Under the pieces are notes generated by a model. It was not told the origin of the DNA. It saw nothing but the letters and a program-made list of their open reading frames with translations, and searched no databases. This document shows, one piece after another, positions 12,177 to 24,558 of a stretch of 64,000 nt of DNA. The stretch lies in NCBI GenBank assembly GCA_018894105.1, contig CM032122.1:30473404-30537403 (forward strand), read 5' to 3'. The translations under genes were made by a program, and so were the position numbers. How positions within the stretch are numbered: position 1 is the first letter of the stretch; the number at the start of each line of letters is the position of its first letter. The DNA is from Jacaranda mimosifolia. Lineage: Eukaryota; Streptophyta; Magnoliopsida; Lamiales; Bignoniaceae.

Positions 12177-13991
12177 TTAATAACAAGAAGGGGATGAAAC
12201 TACTGCTGCTGCTGCTAGCTTTTTTATATAGGTTGTATGTTGAAATGTTTGGATACTGAAACTGTACTAAGTCGTGTAAGTTGGTGGCCATTTTTGCGAG
12301 GTTGGGGCCTAAACTAATTTACTATGACTCAAAATATGAGATTCTGGAGTTGTATTTGCTTGCAATCTATGTTGTCCGTGCTCCTCCTTTTGTCCATATT
12401 TATTATCTGTCTATCTGGATTGGTTAAGTCTGAAAAGATATTAATTGCAATTATACCAATACACTAGTCTTAACATATAGAAGTTGAATGTGTTTGTGAA
12501 CAATCTATCAATGAAGTTCTTTTTAAGAAATAAGAAATTCAAAAATATCAAAATTAGAACATAGGCAAAACAGGTGTAATGGAGATGCACTATAGATAGA
12601 TTATATTTGCTTAGGTTAAATAATTTAAGGACAATAACTCGTTTTGACTTTTTTTTTGTGCATTAAAAATATTATGCCTAATCAGTTCTAGTAATTTAAC
12701 AGTAATATCAATTTATTTTAGTTAAATGTTTCCTCAAATGAATCTTAAGTTTAAAGGATTTGCTGATTTTTTTTTTCAGGATTGGCCAGCTAATAACATT
12801 TTTTAAAAAAATAAAAAGAGTACAAAAACATTAAAAAATAAGAATATAATCTACATAGGTGCAATTTAGTTTAATCCACGGTGCTATATTATTACAAAAT
12901 TCTTCTAATATTTTTCTTTTAATTTTTATTTCTTAAAAATAATTTTGTAGATTAACTATTCATAAATATTTTTAATAAATTTTAAACTGAAATTTATTTC
13001 GTTAGACAAATAAGAAAATATTTGACTACAACAAAATGATTTTTTTTTATAAATTAATAATTTTAAATTACTCAAATTAATGAGGCACAATTTTTAAAAA
13101 TAGCATTAATTTGTACGGTTATAAAATTTGAGATAAATTAATATTTTTAAATCATTACTTTATAAATAAGATTTGAAAACATAAAAAATTTAAAATTTGT
13201 TCAAGATATATACAATTAGGAAAAATATCTCCTTTCTACATTATATGTTAAAAATTAGATGGTTCAGTGGGCCACCAGATCCATTGAAGAATTTTTGACT
13301 TGTTTGTTTACAAACTTTCAATTCATTTTTTAACTCCCAAAACAAAAATAAATAAACATCACATATTCTCTAAGCTCACTCTCAAAATATAAAATTTATC
13401 CCCAATTTTTTTTACTATTCACACTCTAAACACATTTTTCAAAATTTCAATCAATTACTTCCAATTGATGTGACATCTTACTCCCCTCAAAACACAAACA
13501 AATAAATTATTTTCTCCCAATTCATTATCTACCTCCCTCCCAAAATACAAACAAACAACCATTACATTTCCCAATTTCACTTCTCAAATCCATTCTCCCA
13601 AATTTTTTTGGAAAATTGCTTCAATTCACATCCAAACAAAGCCTTTACGTTTCTTGATTTTTTATTTTTTTTTATTTTTATAATTAGAATTTTATGTACT
13701 TGTATCGTAATAAAAAGTGCTACTACGATGACGCAGAAGCGCGTCACACCACAAATTTTTAATTTCAACATTTCTCCACACCCACAAAAAAGGAAAAAAG
13801 AAAAAAGGGGAAATATAAAATGAAAATGCAGAAAAGGAGAAATTCCGACAACAAACAGTAGAGCTGGAAACTCGAAATAGCAAACAAGCAATGACAATTC
13901 TCCGCGTTCTCATAAAACATTCGTCGAACACATACACTTAGTTCAAAAAATTTCTCAATAACCATTTCTTGAAGTTCCTCAAAATTCAACA
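12177..13991. other. Intergenic DNA between CUE-protein and J-protein genes
   Basis: Strongly AT-rich with no supported gene. It contains the 3' untranslated end of the CUE-protein gene and, at about 13300-13640, a MITE-like segment with a right end CATCCAAACAAAGCC loosely matched in inverse by GACTTGTTTGTTTAC on the left. A TATA-like ATATAAAA at about 13812-13819 may belong to the J-protein gene promoter. Open frames of 70-110 codons on the minus strand here are low-complexity and not credible. Confidence 0.45.
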
Positions 13992-16900
13992 ATGGAAACC
14001 GCCGCGGCCGGCACCACGTCTCTGTTTTCCCCATCTTCTTTGAGTTTTACGCCTCAAAGCCAGAGCAATTTCTTGCCTCCTTTGGGTTCTTCTTCGTCTT
14101 GTTTCTTTGCAGGCGGGACTGTCATGTGGGCTGACAAGAAGTTTCTGCAAGTTTCTCTACCCTCTTCTGCTGCACAATTGAATAAAAAAATGGTAGCAAG
14201 GAGGTTTGGGAGAGCGGTTGTAGTTGCTGCAGCAGATTATTACTCCACTCTAGGGGTGCCGAAATCTGCTAGTAGTAAGGAAATTAAAGCTGCTTACAGA
14301 AAGCTGGCTAGGCAGGTACAAGGGAGGAGATTTTTGGGTTTTTCTTGATTTTGTCAAATTTTTTGAGTTTCTTTTTCTTTCTGGAAATCAAGTTTGCTCA
14401 CAAGTTACATCCTCAGTCAGTTGTTTGTTTGGGAACTTGATTTGATTTGGTTTCGTCCAGATACATGATACAATGGCATCATGGTTTTGTGAAATTGATA
14501 TTACTGTTTCTCTGATATGATGTGGAACTATAGACACATTGATTTTAGAATTGACTATTGGCGTTTTCCTTTGGTCTGTAGTACCATCCTGATGTCAATA
14601 AAGAACCTGGAGCAACTGAAAAATTTAAGGAGATCAGTGCTGCATATGAGGTAAGCACAGGAGGTAATCAGTAGCAGTATTTTTTGATTTGTGTGTTTAT
14701 AATCTGATTTTTTTTGAGGAAAAGTTCTTTTTACCGTGTTTTTCAGCTTGGTGGAGTAGAATGTGGTTTTGTTTCTAGAGGAATTTGAAGGGCGTACAGC
14801 TAAGGGGAACTGGTTATTTAGTTTTTGAAAACTTGAATAATAAGAGGTGTTTGAGGTGATAGAGTTGAGGATTGTAGGAGCAGCCTTTCTTCTTTTTGGA
14901 TTTCTCTCTACTTTCTTGTTGCCAAACCTACTGTTTCCATTCAGTTGTTTCTTCCTAACGAAACTCCCACCATTGATCCCTGTTTTTGTCAACAAGATGA
15001 TAGTTGGAAATCTTCTATGGAACAATTTTCTTTGATGGAAAGGAGTTATATCTTAATTTGCTAAGATTTTATTCTGTGTGGCTGTGTTGTTTGCCATTCA
15101 TGCAACTACACATTAGAACCTTCTAAAAGCTCCTTTCTGGAGATTGCTTCATGCTTCAAGAATCCATTACTAAGATTATATTTTGTGGAGTTCTGTTAAT
15201 TTTATTTTGCCCTTTATGGTTTGTGATATGGTTAGGCATTCATCATTTGTTGAATGTCAAACTCCTATTCACAGATTATTTTATATCTTTGTATTTGTCT
15301 TGGACTTCTATTTGGCTTGTTTTGGTTGCTGTAGTGAATGATCGTTAATGGTTGATCTCTCCTCAAGGCACTATTTTTTCAGTTTTGTTTTCTGCATATC
15401 CTCATCCTTGAATTATTAGGGTGGCTCTGATTGTGTTATTATTTTGTATTGCTTTCCTTGGGCATTTGTTGCTAGCCTTAGCACTCTTCATTATATTAAT
15501 TCATGGAAAAAGTGCCATAAATGTATGTCCTAATTGCTTGTTGAAGAATCATTATTTGATGTTAGTTAGAGAAGAATACCATAGATGGTCATATGCAGTA
15601 TATTAGCATATATTATTTTGAGAAGTCAGAAGTACTACATTGTCAGGTACTATCAGATGACAAAAAGAGAGCATTGTATGATCAATATGGTGAAGCTGGA
15701 GTGAAAAGTACTGTAGGCGGAGCTGGAGCTGGTGGTTACACGGTATTGCCTAAATTTTAGTATTTATTTTAGTTTGAAGTTAATCATATGCTAGAAAGAG
15801 TGATGATCCATGCATAAAAGGTAACACCTGTTGGTCTGGGGCAGAGATGCCACTCGTGATTGTTCGCATAGCTGTTTTACATTTTTTTGGAAGAATCTGG
15901 AGACATATCATTGCTCATCCAAGTATTGATACAAAGTTTAGCTATCAATTAGCTTAGTTTTGGTTTAGATTTGTTTAATGTTACCCCTTTCCCCTAAAAG
16001 TTTGTTTGCCTCATAGTAGATAGGAAAATATTTCTGGAATTAACTGCTTTACTTTTATGATATCAATTAAAGATCGTAATGCAATTATGGATAATATAAA
16101 GATGATCTAATGTAAGCTAGTCTGTTAAGTGTGAACTCCACAGATGACTTCCTTCTCAAAAGTTTCTTCCCGAAAAGATGCATGCACCTAGCAGGCTTAG
16201 AAATACTAATCAACATAGCACCTCCAATAAATGGATTTACTTACCTTAGTACATAGATTTTAAACATGCAAGTAGTCATCATAATGAGAAAAGATATATG
16301 TTTAATGAGCGTATGCTGTGTTTATGATCTATGACTTGTTCCACAGGCGACAAACCCTTTTGATCTATTTGAGGCATTTTTTGGGCCTAGTATGGGTGGG
16401 TTCCCTGGAATGGATGGATCTGGATTTGGAGCATCGCGTCGTAGTACTGTTTCCAAAGGTGAAGATCTCCGGTAAGTCAAATTTGTGGATTGTTCTTGTG
16501 ACATGCCTGTTATATGCATGGTTATTGGAATCACTTATGTTTAATATATATATTTTTTAGCAGCAGTGATTTTCTTTCCTCTACTTGATGTTTCTTTGTT
16601 GTATGCATGCTGGATTGGGTAGTCTTATCTGGTGGTATCGTCTGCTGCACTAAATTTCTCTTTACAGCATTTATCTTCATCAAAGTCAACTCATTATTCA
16701 AAAATGCATTTCAGATATAACATGAGATTGGAATTTTTGGCGGCTATATTTGGGACAGAGAAAGAGTTCGAGGTGTCCCATCTTGAAACATGTGAAGTTT
16801 GTGCTGGTACTGGAGCTAAACAAGGCTCCAAAATGAGGATATGCTCAACATGTGGTGGCAGAGGTCAGGTCATGCGAACCAAACAAACCCCTTTTGGCAT

Positions 16901-19900
16901 GTTTTCACAGGTAATCATCTATAAAGGGCATTGACTCTTGCTTCAGTGGCTATGAGCCTTATGACTTTCATGACATGAGTACTATTTGAGATTTTGCTGT
17001 ATCTTTGTTTTACAAGTCTACCAATAGGGTATAAACGAGATGGAATTATGCTGACCTTTGGTCTATGGTTATTAGTTAGATATGTTCAATTTCCAAGTTG
17101 GCTTTCTTGCATATTTCTAGAAGCCTGTTCAGGGCTTAACCTAGTTGCTATTTATTATTTGGTGTATAATTTGATCATCCATTGTGAAATCTCAGTTTCT
17201 TCTAAAATTATACATAATTGTTTGTTGCTGTCCAATGAATGCATTGGGCAGTTGGGCACGAATGTAATGACTTATTCTCTAGTATCGACTAAAGTGTAGG
17301 TAGACTAGGTATCATAGTGTGATAAGGCCCCTAATGAATACCTAGTTTGCTGTTGTTTATTTCTTTTTTAAAGCCTGTATGCTTTTGAATTTTTTATATC
17401 AGTTTGATGCATTTATCTTGACCTTTGGTTTCTGTTTTGCTAAACAAATATGATAGTGTAAAAGAAGATTTAGCGAACCAATCTTTCTGGTAAATTTAGT
17501 TGAAGGATGCATGTGCATGTTAGTGTGCGGGGAAACGACTAATGTGGCTTGCCAAAGTGTGGGAAAGATAATATATATAAGCAGCATGCATTCCCATTAT
17601 AAAAGATAGTCCAATAGTTGATGTAATGTCTTGTTATCTCAGCAACATAAATGTATTAATATGACATGAATTTATTTGTTAACATCATGAGTAGTGCATT
17701 GTAAAAATGTGGATAATTGCTGGCTCTTTAGGTTACACCACCAGTGGTTTAAAGTCAATTTAGAAGACACACGTGGTGTATACTAATGATGGAGAGATTG
17801 CTCTGCTGTAGATAGCCAACATTATGGCTTTAGAATTTTTTTTTTAACTTTTTATAGATTAAAAGAACTGGTTTCTATAGAAATATACCTCCATAATCTT
17901 CATAGAGAATATTTATTCGCTTAACTCTTCATGCTAAAGGCCAGAGTTGACTAGTTCCCTTTTCATTTTAATTTGTTCAATAAGAAATTACTAGTCATCA
18001 TCATTACTAACTTTTCTCTGTTCTAAATTTGTAACGGTATTTGGGGAATACAATGAATGAGTCGCAAGCAGTGCAACCTCCCTAATGTTATGGGCTTTAA
18101 TATCTTATTACTGAGTGAATGAGATCTTATAATCATGACGTGACCCCACAGAATTTTGACATGAAGAAATGGTTGGAAAAGCCATTTTAGAATCATAAAC
18201 AATGTAAATGGGAAATGAATAACACGAAACAGCCTACCTAAAGCAAAGGTGGAAGATGTTGTGTGCGATGGTTTGATATTTATATAACATATTGTAGGTT
18301 CTAACAAAAGCAAAGTTTAGCACTCTTTATCGAGTTGTAAGACCCGTAAAAGTCAAGTCTGCCCTATTTTCACATCTCTGCAGTTTAATATCAGCTTACC
18401 TTTCTTTTCTTATTCTGAGTTGACTGGATGACTTCATTTAATCTCTGTTTGTGGAATAAAATTAGGTTTCTGTATGCCCATATTGTGGTGGGGATGGTGA
18501 AATGATATCTGAATCTTGTCGCAAATGCTCTGGTGCGGGCCGGATACGAGTCAGAAAAGATATCAAGGTTAAAATTCCTCCTGGAGTGAGCAAAGGCAGT
18601 ATTCTTCGAGTTTCCAGAGAGGGTGACGCAGGGCCAAAAGGGTATGTCCTGTGCTGATTTTCTGCTTTTTCTTCAGATACAGATTCTTTGATCTACCCAT
18701 CCTATCATGATTTGGAAGATACAACCTCTTTCGGTCCATACTGTTGGTCATGCTAAATTGGTTATAGTTGACAATGTTTTGTTCATCCTCATAAAAAAGT
18801 TCAAATGAAAGATCATTTTGTGAATTTCAAAGTAATCACAAAGACTTCAAAGAGCGCCTGCCAATGTTAAATGGGTTAGGTAGATGCTGTATTTGATACT
18901 TTTTGGCAGCTACAGGTTCATTTGTCTATTGATTTTTCTTGTTTATATAGATTCTTTTCTACATAATGCTGTGTTTGATATCTTCTATATAAGATGACCC
19001 TATGTATAACTTACAAGATATGATGGCATATCTTTATGGTGGAACTGTTGCATGTGAAATCTCAGCGATAGGGAAGTGTATGTTCTTGCTGCATTTGCTG
19101 TTGGAGTTTTTAAATTTCTGGTATTGCACCTCTCAAGATAGAATTAGGATTTGGAATTTAGATAGCTCAGGATTTATCACCAGCCTATCTTCTCTGCCTT
19201 AGTTGTCCATAGCAAGGATTTAGCCCTGTCTATCATCATCCTCCATTTGGAAACCTAAAGTTTCCAAGGTTAAGCCTTCACTTATGGTTTTAAATTACGT
19301 TTGGCTTTTTTAGATTTTCTATCTTGGAAATGTGAAAGATGCATAGTCAAAATGCCTTGTTTTACTCTTCCTGGGGTTTCTGTCCTTTGTACAGGGGCCC
19401 ACCTGGGGATCTTTATGTCTATCTTGATATTGAGGAGATACCCGAGATTCAAAGAGATGGCATAAATCTCTCTTCCGCAATTTCAATCAGCTACATGGAT
19501 GCCATATTGGGGACTATTATGAAGGTACATTTACTCTTGGCTCTTGTTCAGATTCCTACGCATTTTCTCAGGCTTCTCAAGCTTCTTGTAGCAATGAGGA
19601 TGCCTCATGCCGCAGCCTGGAGAAAATGATGCTGAAAGTAGTTTATAACAGTGAGAGGTTTTTGTGCAATTGGCCTAGCTGAAAGTGAAGCAACTGACTC
19701 AAGCAATAGTAACTATCACGACTGTTTAAATTTTTAGCATTCTTAGATTGTTCCTCTAATTTGCGTAATAGCTTTGTCCAGCATCACATTGTCAACAGTT
19801 CTTCTAAGCGTTCAAAATATAATTGGGGCTCGTAATGATCTTTCATAAGTCAAGGGATTCTATGGCGCTCTAGAGACTCGTTAGTGGCTTTTTGAATCTT

Positions 19901-22333
19901 TTTTATTGTGTTCTGTCCTTTACTATTTTGGAACATTCCACTTCCTTTAATCTTACTCCTAAGTCTGCCACCTAACTCATATTTGATCAGCTAAAATCTG
20001 TGAGCCACGTAAGAGATCAGCTTTCTTGGTCATTATAGATCATGATGTGATCGTTCCGAGGATTTTTACTTACTGCAGTTGACATTTGGACTGATTTTTT
20101 GCGCAAGTTACAGTCTCAGATTATGTATATAAGATGTATATAGAGATGATATAATCTTTATGACTACCTACAGTTGCCAATGGGAACTTTTTATTATTTA
20201 GAGGTTTAATATGCTAAAAATCCACATACTTTAATTAATTTAATCATCTAGCTATTATTGCGAGTTCTTATATGTAATGATGGTATAAAAGGATAGATTA
20301 CTGACAACAATCTTTTGCATTTACTCAGCTTTCATATGTTCAGTTTGACTCCAAAACTGGAAAGGTGGGACAAAATAAAATATACTAACTTGAAATCCTC
20401 TGTAATAGATGAGAAGAAAATATGGTTACAAGACAAGAATTATTGAAGTTTAATGATAGTCTAAGATGGCATTGTCTTAGTTTGGGTGAAATTTTTACGC
20501 ACGAGAATTATGTGAAATATATACATCTTTGAAATGATTCATTAAGTTGTCTCTGGATTGTAAACAAAATTCTACCCAAGCAAATTAGATTCAAATTGTG
20601 CTGTGAAGATATTTGTGCTAATGTTGATAACCCTGTTGTGTGGAATAGGTTAAGACAGTAGACGGAATGACCGACTTGCAGATTCCTCCAGGTACTCAAC
20701 CTGGAGATGTGCTTGTCTTGGCAAGAAAAGGTGCCCCCAAACTAAACAGGCCATCAATTCGTGGTGACCATCTATTCACTGTTAAAGTTAGTGTACCAAA
20801 ACGCATCAGGTAAGTCAACAGCCTTTCTCCTTTAATCAAACTCTATCTGCATGTAATTTTCATATCTTAAATTATTTTCTTGGGCTATAATTGATCCCGA
20901 TAGTTCGGCCGGAATTGGATTACTTGATACCTCAATAAGATATTGTATTTCAAGTATTACGAATGATTGACATCTGTAATATGCTGATGGAATATTTCTA
21001 TGTTACTGCTTTTAGGAACTGAACTTTCTATTTCATGAGTCTCCTTGCCTGTTTTCGCTTCTAGTATTATGGCATATATGTTGCTCAGGAATTTTCTTTA
21101 GTTTTAAGAAACTTTAATTTCTAATTTCAGTTCAAAGGAACGTGGACTACTCGAGGAGCTTGCTTCTCTTCATAATTCCCCTGCCAGTCGTTCAAAAACT
21201 CGGACCAGAGTTCAACCAACTAGTGAGCCATTCTTTTAAAGATTTTCGAAGCTAATGTTAAAATTGAACTGATTATGAATTTCTCAATCTTGATATTTGT
21301 TACATGAACATTATTTCACTTTTATGTCAAGCTGGAGATTTTGTATTAATTCCTCAGACAATATTACATATCAAATTGCCAATATTATGAAATTGTACTA
21401 TAATATGTCCTGATTCACATCTTAAATGACCAATTCTTACTTGATATTGAAGTATGATCTGATCTCTGCATTGCAGATGAAAGTACAGCAAGTGAAAAAG
21501 GTCCCATCGTAGAAAATAAAGAAAAATCTGAAGATCAAAATGACTTGTGGAAGAAGTTGAAAGATTTTGCTGGGTATATATTCCTCCTGTCATTTTCCCT
21601 TTAATTTTTGCTAGAGCTGCTGAGCAATGCATTGAATTTATATGACTTGTTCTCACATCGATTGTCAAGCATATCATTCAATCAACATAAAACAAAATTT
21701 AAAGTTCACTTGTCGATCTGCATGAGTAGAAACTCATATCGTCGCCATAAAGTGCTATATTCATGTATGCAAATGATGCGTCTTCTATGATGCTTGAGAA
21801 AATCCTATTGAAAAGGCATATTTGTTTCCCTTATAGGGGGTTCAAACTCATGCCACTATAAAGGGCCGGAGATGGAGAGTGATGTAGGAGGAATTACGTT
21901 GTATTCTTGCACCCCATTTCTAACATTTGAATTCATTGTCGATAGCCAGGCACTGCCTGAGCCCTGTGCTACCATATTTCTGATGGAATTTGTCATTTAT
22001 TGATGAATTTTCTCGAGTTGGGCAAAAAACGTTGAAATAATTGTTCAAAATTTTCTTTCTTTATGAAATGCTTATTATTATTAGATGAAAATTGATAGTC
22101 TTTAATTTGAAACTTATTCTATAGAAGCTAACATCAGGTTATTAATCTTTTATCTGCATCTTTTCGACCAAAAAAGGGTTCCCCTTGTTGCGTATTTTCT
22201 CTAATGAATAAGTTTAGGACTATTTTTGTCGCCTTTGTATATTTCTTTTTCGTACGCTATACAATTAAAAGACAATTGTGCTTGCAGGTCTGTTGCAAAT
22301 GGAGCTATGAAATGGTTCAAAGACAACTTATAA
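13992..22333 (+). CDS. Chloroplast type-A DnaJ/Hsp40 co-chaperone (DJA5/DJA6-like), eleven exons
   Basis: Exons: 13992-14315, 14582-14650, 15647-15742, 16347-16471, 16715-16910, 18466-18641, 19395-19524, 20649-20809, 21131-21222, 21477-21573 and 22288-22333, giving 503 residues. Residues 1 to about 80 are Ser/Thr-rich with few acidic residues, a typical plastid transit peptide. The J domain begins at about residue 82 ([20 protein letters not shown]), with HPD at 110-112. A short Gly/Phe region follows. The zinc finger has four CxxCxGxG motifs: CEVCAGTG (231), CSTCGGRG (248), CPYCGGDG (274) and CRKCSGAG (288). The C-terminal substrate-binding domain and a charged tail ending MKWFKDNL complete a full type-A protein. 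It stimulates plastid Hsp70 ATPase activity; the Arabidopsis DJA5/DJA6 relatives support iron-sulphur cluster assembly. All motifs look intact. Confidence 0.93.
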
Positions 22334-24558
22334 TCCCACATTTGGATAGGAGTTTGGACAACAATATTGTGGGAATTCTTTGATTTTTTGTCCCCCCTTT
22401 CTGCACTGCTTTAGATTGTAGCATGAGTTTTCATAGTGTGACCTCAATTTGTATTCTTTTTGTATCACATCAATAAGCAGACATGAATTTTTGTAAATCT
22501 CTCAGAATCATAGACAATTTATTTGATAGACAATGGATGAGAACGAATGATGAACTACTCAATTCATTAACTGTATGAATCATGGAATTTGAATGAATTT
22601 GTAAATATGATAGGTTTGTGAATATTTAGTTAGTGAAAATTTACGTTTGAAAAGGCAATAATTATTAGAAATGTTTCTATTAAGTATTTCTTGAAAATGT
22701 GTTCATTTACCGAACATGTTTATTTGCAGAAGTGCAGAGTGAATAATAAACGTGTTTGTTGCTTCTGATAGTATAAACAATTAAAACTGTTAGAAGGAAC
22801 TTACAACATTAGCATATATCTGTTCATAGATTGATGATTTTTCATCTTTAAACTTTTTTTACATTAAATATTTCTAAATAATTTTACTTTATTATCTCAT
22901 TTGGAACAATAAATAATTTAGAATCAATTTTCCAACCAAATTTAGAACAAGATCTCCTTAAAAAAGTACTAATATTATTTTAATCTTCAAATTAAATTTT
23001 AATAGAAAATTCAATTAAACGACGTTGAAATGAGATGTTTTTTAATAATTTTAATTGAATATTCAATTAAATAGCATTAAAGGAGAGATTTCTATTAAAA
23101 ATTTAAAATTTAAATAGAGGTTAATGCAAATATCCTTTACTCTTTTTGCTTATTTAATGGACCTCAATAAGGTATAAATAAAGGCAGTCCACGTTCAGAT
23201 AGGCCGCCACTAAGAAAAAGTCCATTAGGGTTTTTGCGTCCCAAGCCAAAGCCCATCATCTTCTTCTTCCTCTCCCTCCATTAATTTTTCTTGAAAAAAA
23301 CCAGCAGAAATTCGTAAAACCCTAAACCCCTGGGTTCTCCGTCGCAGAAAGTCTCGCTGCGCCGCTGGAGTAAGTCTTTGTGAACCTTTTTTGTACGTGA
23401 ATTGCCGTTGCAATGTTTCAGTTTTGATGGAGAGTGGTGGTTTTACTGGTTCACGTCCGCGTTTTGATAAATTTGTTGTTTTTTTTAATATATTTATCGT
23501 TAATTTTTCTGTGTGATATTAATCGAGGACAAATTAGGGTTTCTTGGGCCTTCTTATTGGAGAAACCCTTTTTGGGGGATTTATTCTACCTGAGCGTGGT
23601 ACTTTCTGTTAACAGTTGTGAGAAGTTGCGCGGGAGTTTGTTACGTGTCACAGCTTGTTTTTGGGTTCGATGGTACTCTTACTTTTTCAATCAGCTTTTT
23701 GTACAATGGGAATTGGGGTGTGTATTGTGTATATGTGCGCGTTTACAGTGTATCATGTTGTGTGTGTTATTTGCGCATATGTTTGTATTGAGTGGACAAG
23801 GTGACCATGCTCTTATGTTGCAAGTGGGAGGGTTGCTTTCTATGATTAACGGTTCCAATTCGTTCAATTTAGTGTTACTTCATGTCTAATTATATCGTTA
23901 AAACATGGCATATATGTTTCGAGTAGATTTTATATTGAGAGAGTTTAAAAGGGCCATCTCATTGGAGGGTTCTATGTGCTCTGCCCTTCTGAAACCATTT
24001 TTGGGAAATATTTTACGGAATATGGAGTGTGAATCATCTCATGTTTGAATGAGATATTGGTGCAAGTTCTTCCTTCTAAATTAGATAGAATCATATTTTA
24101 AGGATGTTGGCAATAGGTTGATTCAAAATTGGCTCTGTTAAGGGTGTTCTAGAAATGTATGCAATGGAAAGATTTAGTGCAAGTTACATGAAGTTACTTC
24201 AGATTGATATTTCTGAATGTTGCCATGCCATTTCTGAATTCTCTTGGTAGTTGAGACTTAGCACATGACTTAACTATCATAGACTGCACAAGTATTAATT
24301 GACTGATACTGTTGCACTTCACTATTTTGGTTTCTTTCTTCACATATGTGGTTTTCCACAGAAAGAGGGGGTTCTCCTCTCTTAGTTTGTCTTGCACAAT
24401 CTACAACAATGAAGAGCATGTATTTGTGCACACAGCATGGTCCCCCCACTTCCCGAAAAGTGGGGAGTAGCGAAGTATTTGGCATCATAGAGTTACAGCT
24501 GTTTTGTCAGTTCAAAGAAAATTCTGGTTTACTTTCTGTTCTCCTTGTTGACCACAGG
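22334..24558. other. Intergenic DNA plus spliced 5' leader of the transposase-derived gene
   Basis: From 22334 comes the 3' untranslated region of the J-protein gene, then AT-rich DNA to about 23160. A promoter and leader follow. A donor (GTAAGT at 23370) and the acceptor CCACAG ending at 24557 suggest that a leader intron of about 1.2 kb precedes the ATG. A second possible acceptor (TTTCCACAG ending about 24361) could give an alternative leader. Open frames here (for example 23434-23889) are intronic and unsupported. Confidence 0.5.
23173..23325 (+). promoter_or_regulatory. TATA box and two telo-boxes before the DAYSLEEPER-like gene
   Basis: TATAAATA lies at 23173-23180. Telo-box sequences (AAACCCTAA) lie at 23225-23233 on the minus strand and 23317-23325 on the plus strand, in the predicted first leader exon. 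The combination resembles promoters of broadly expressed plant genes. Assignment rests on motif spacing and the splice donor at 23370. Confidence 0.5.

Noticed and set aside
24346..24558. Upstream in-frame extension of the hAT-derived gene
   Set aside because: The extra 71 codons lack family similarity and a splice acceptor ends at 24557, so it is more likely leader or intron sequence.
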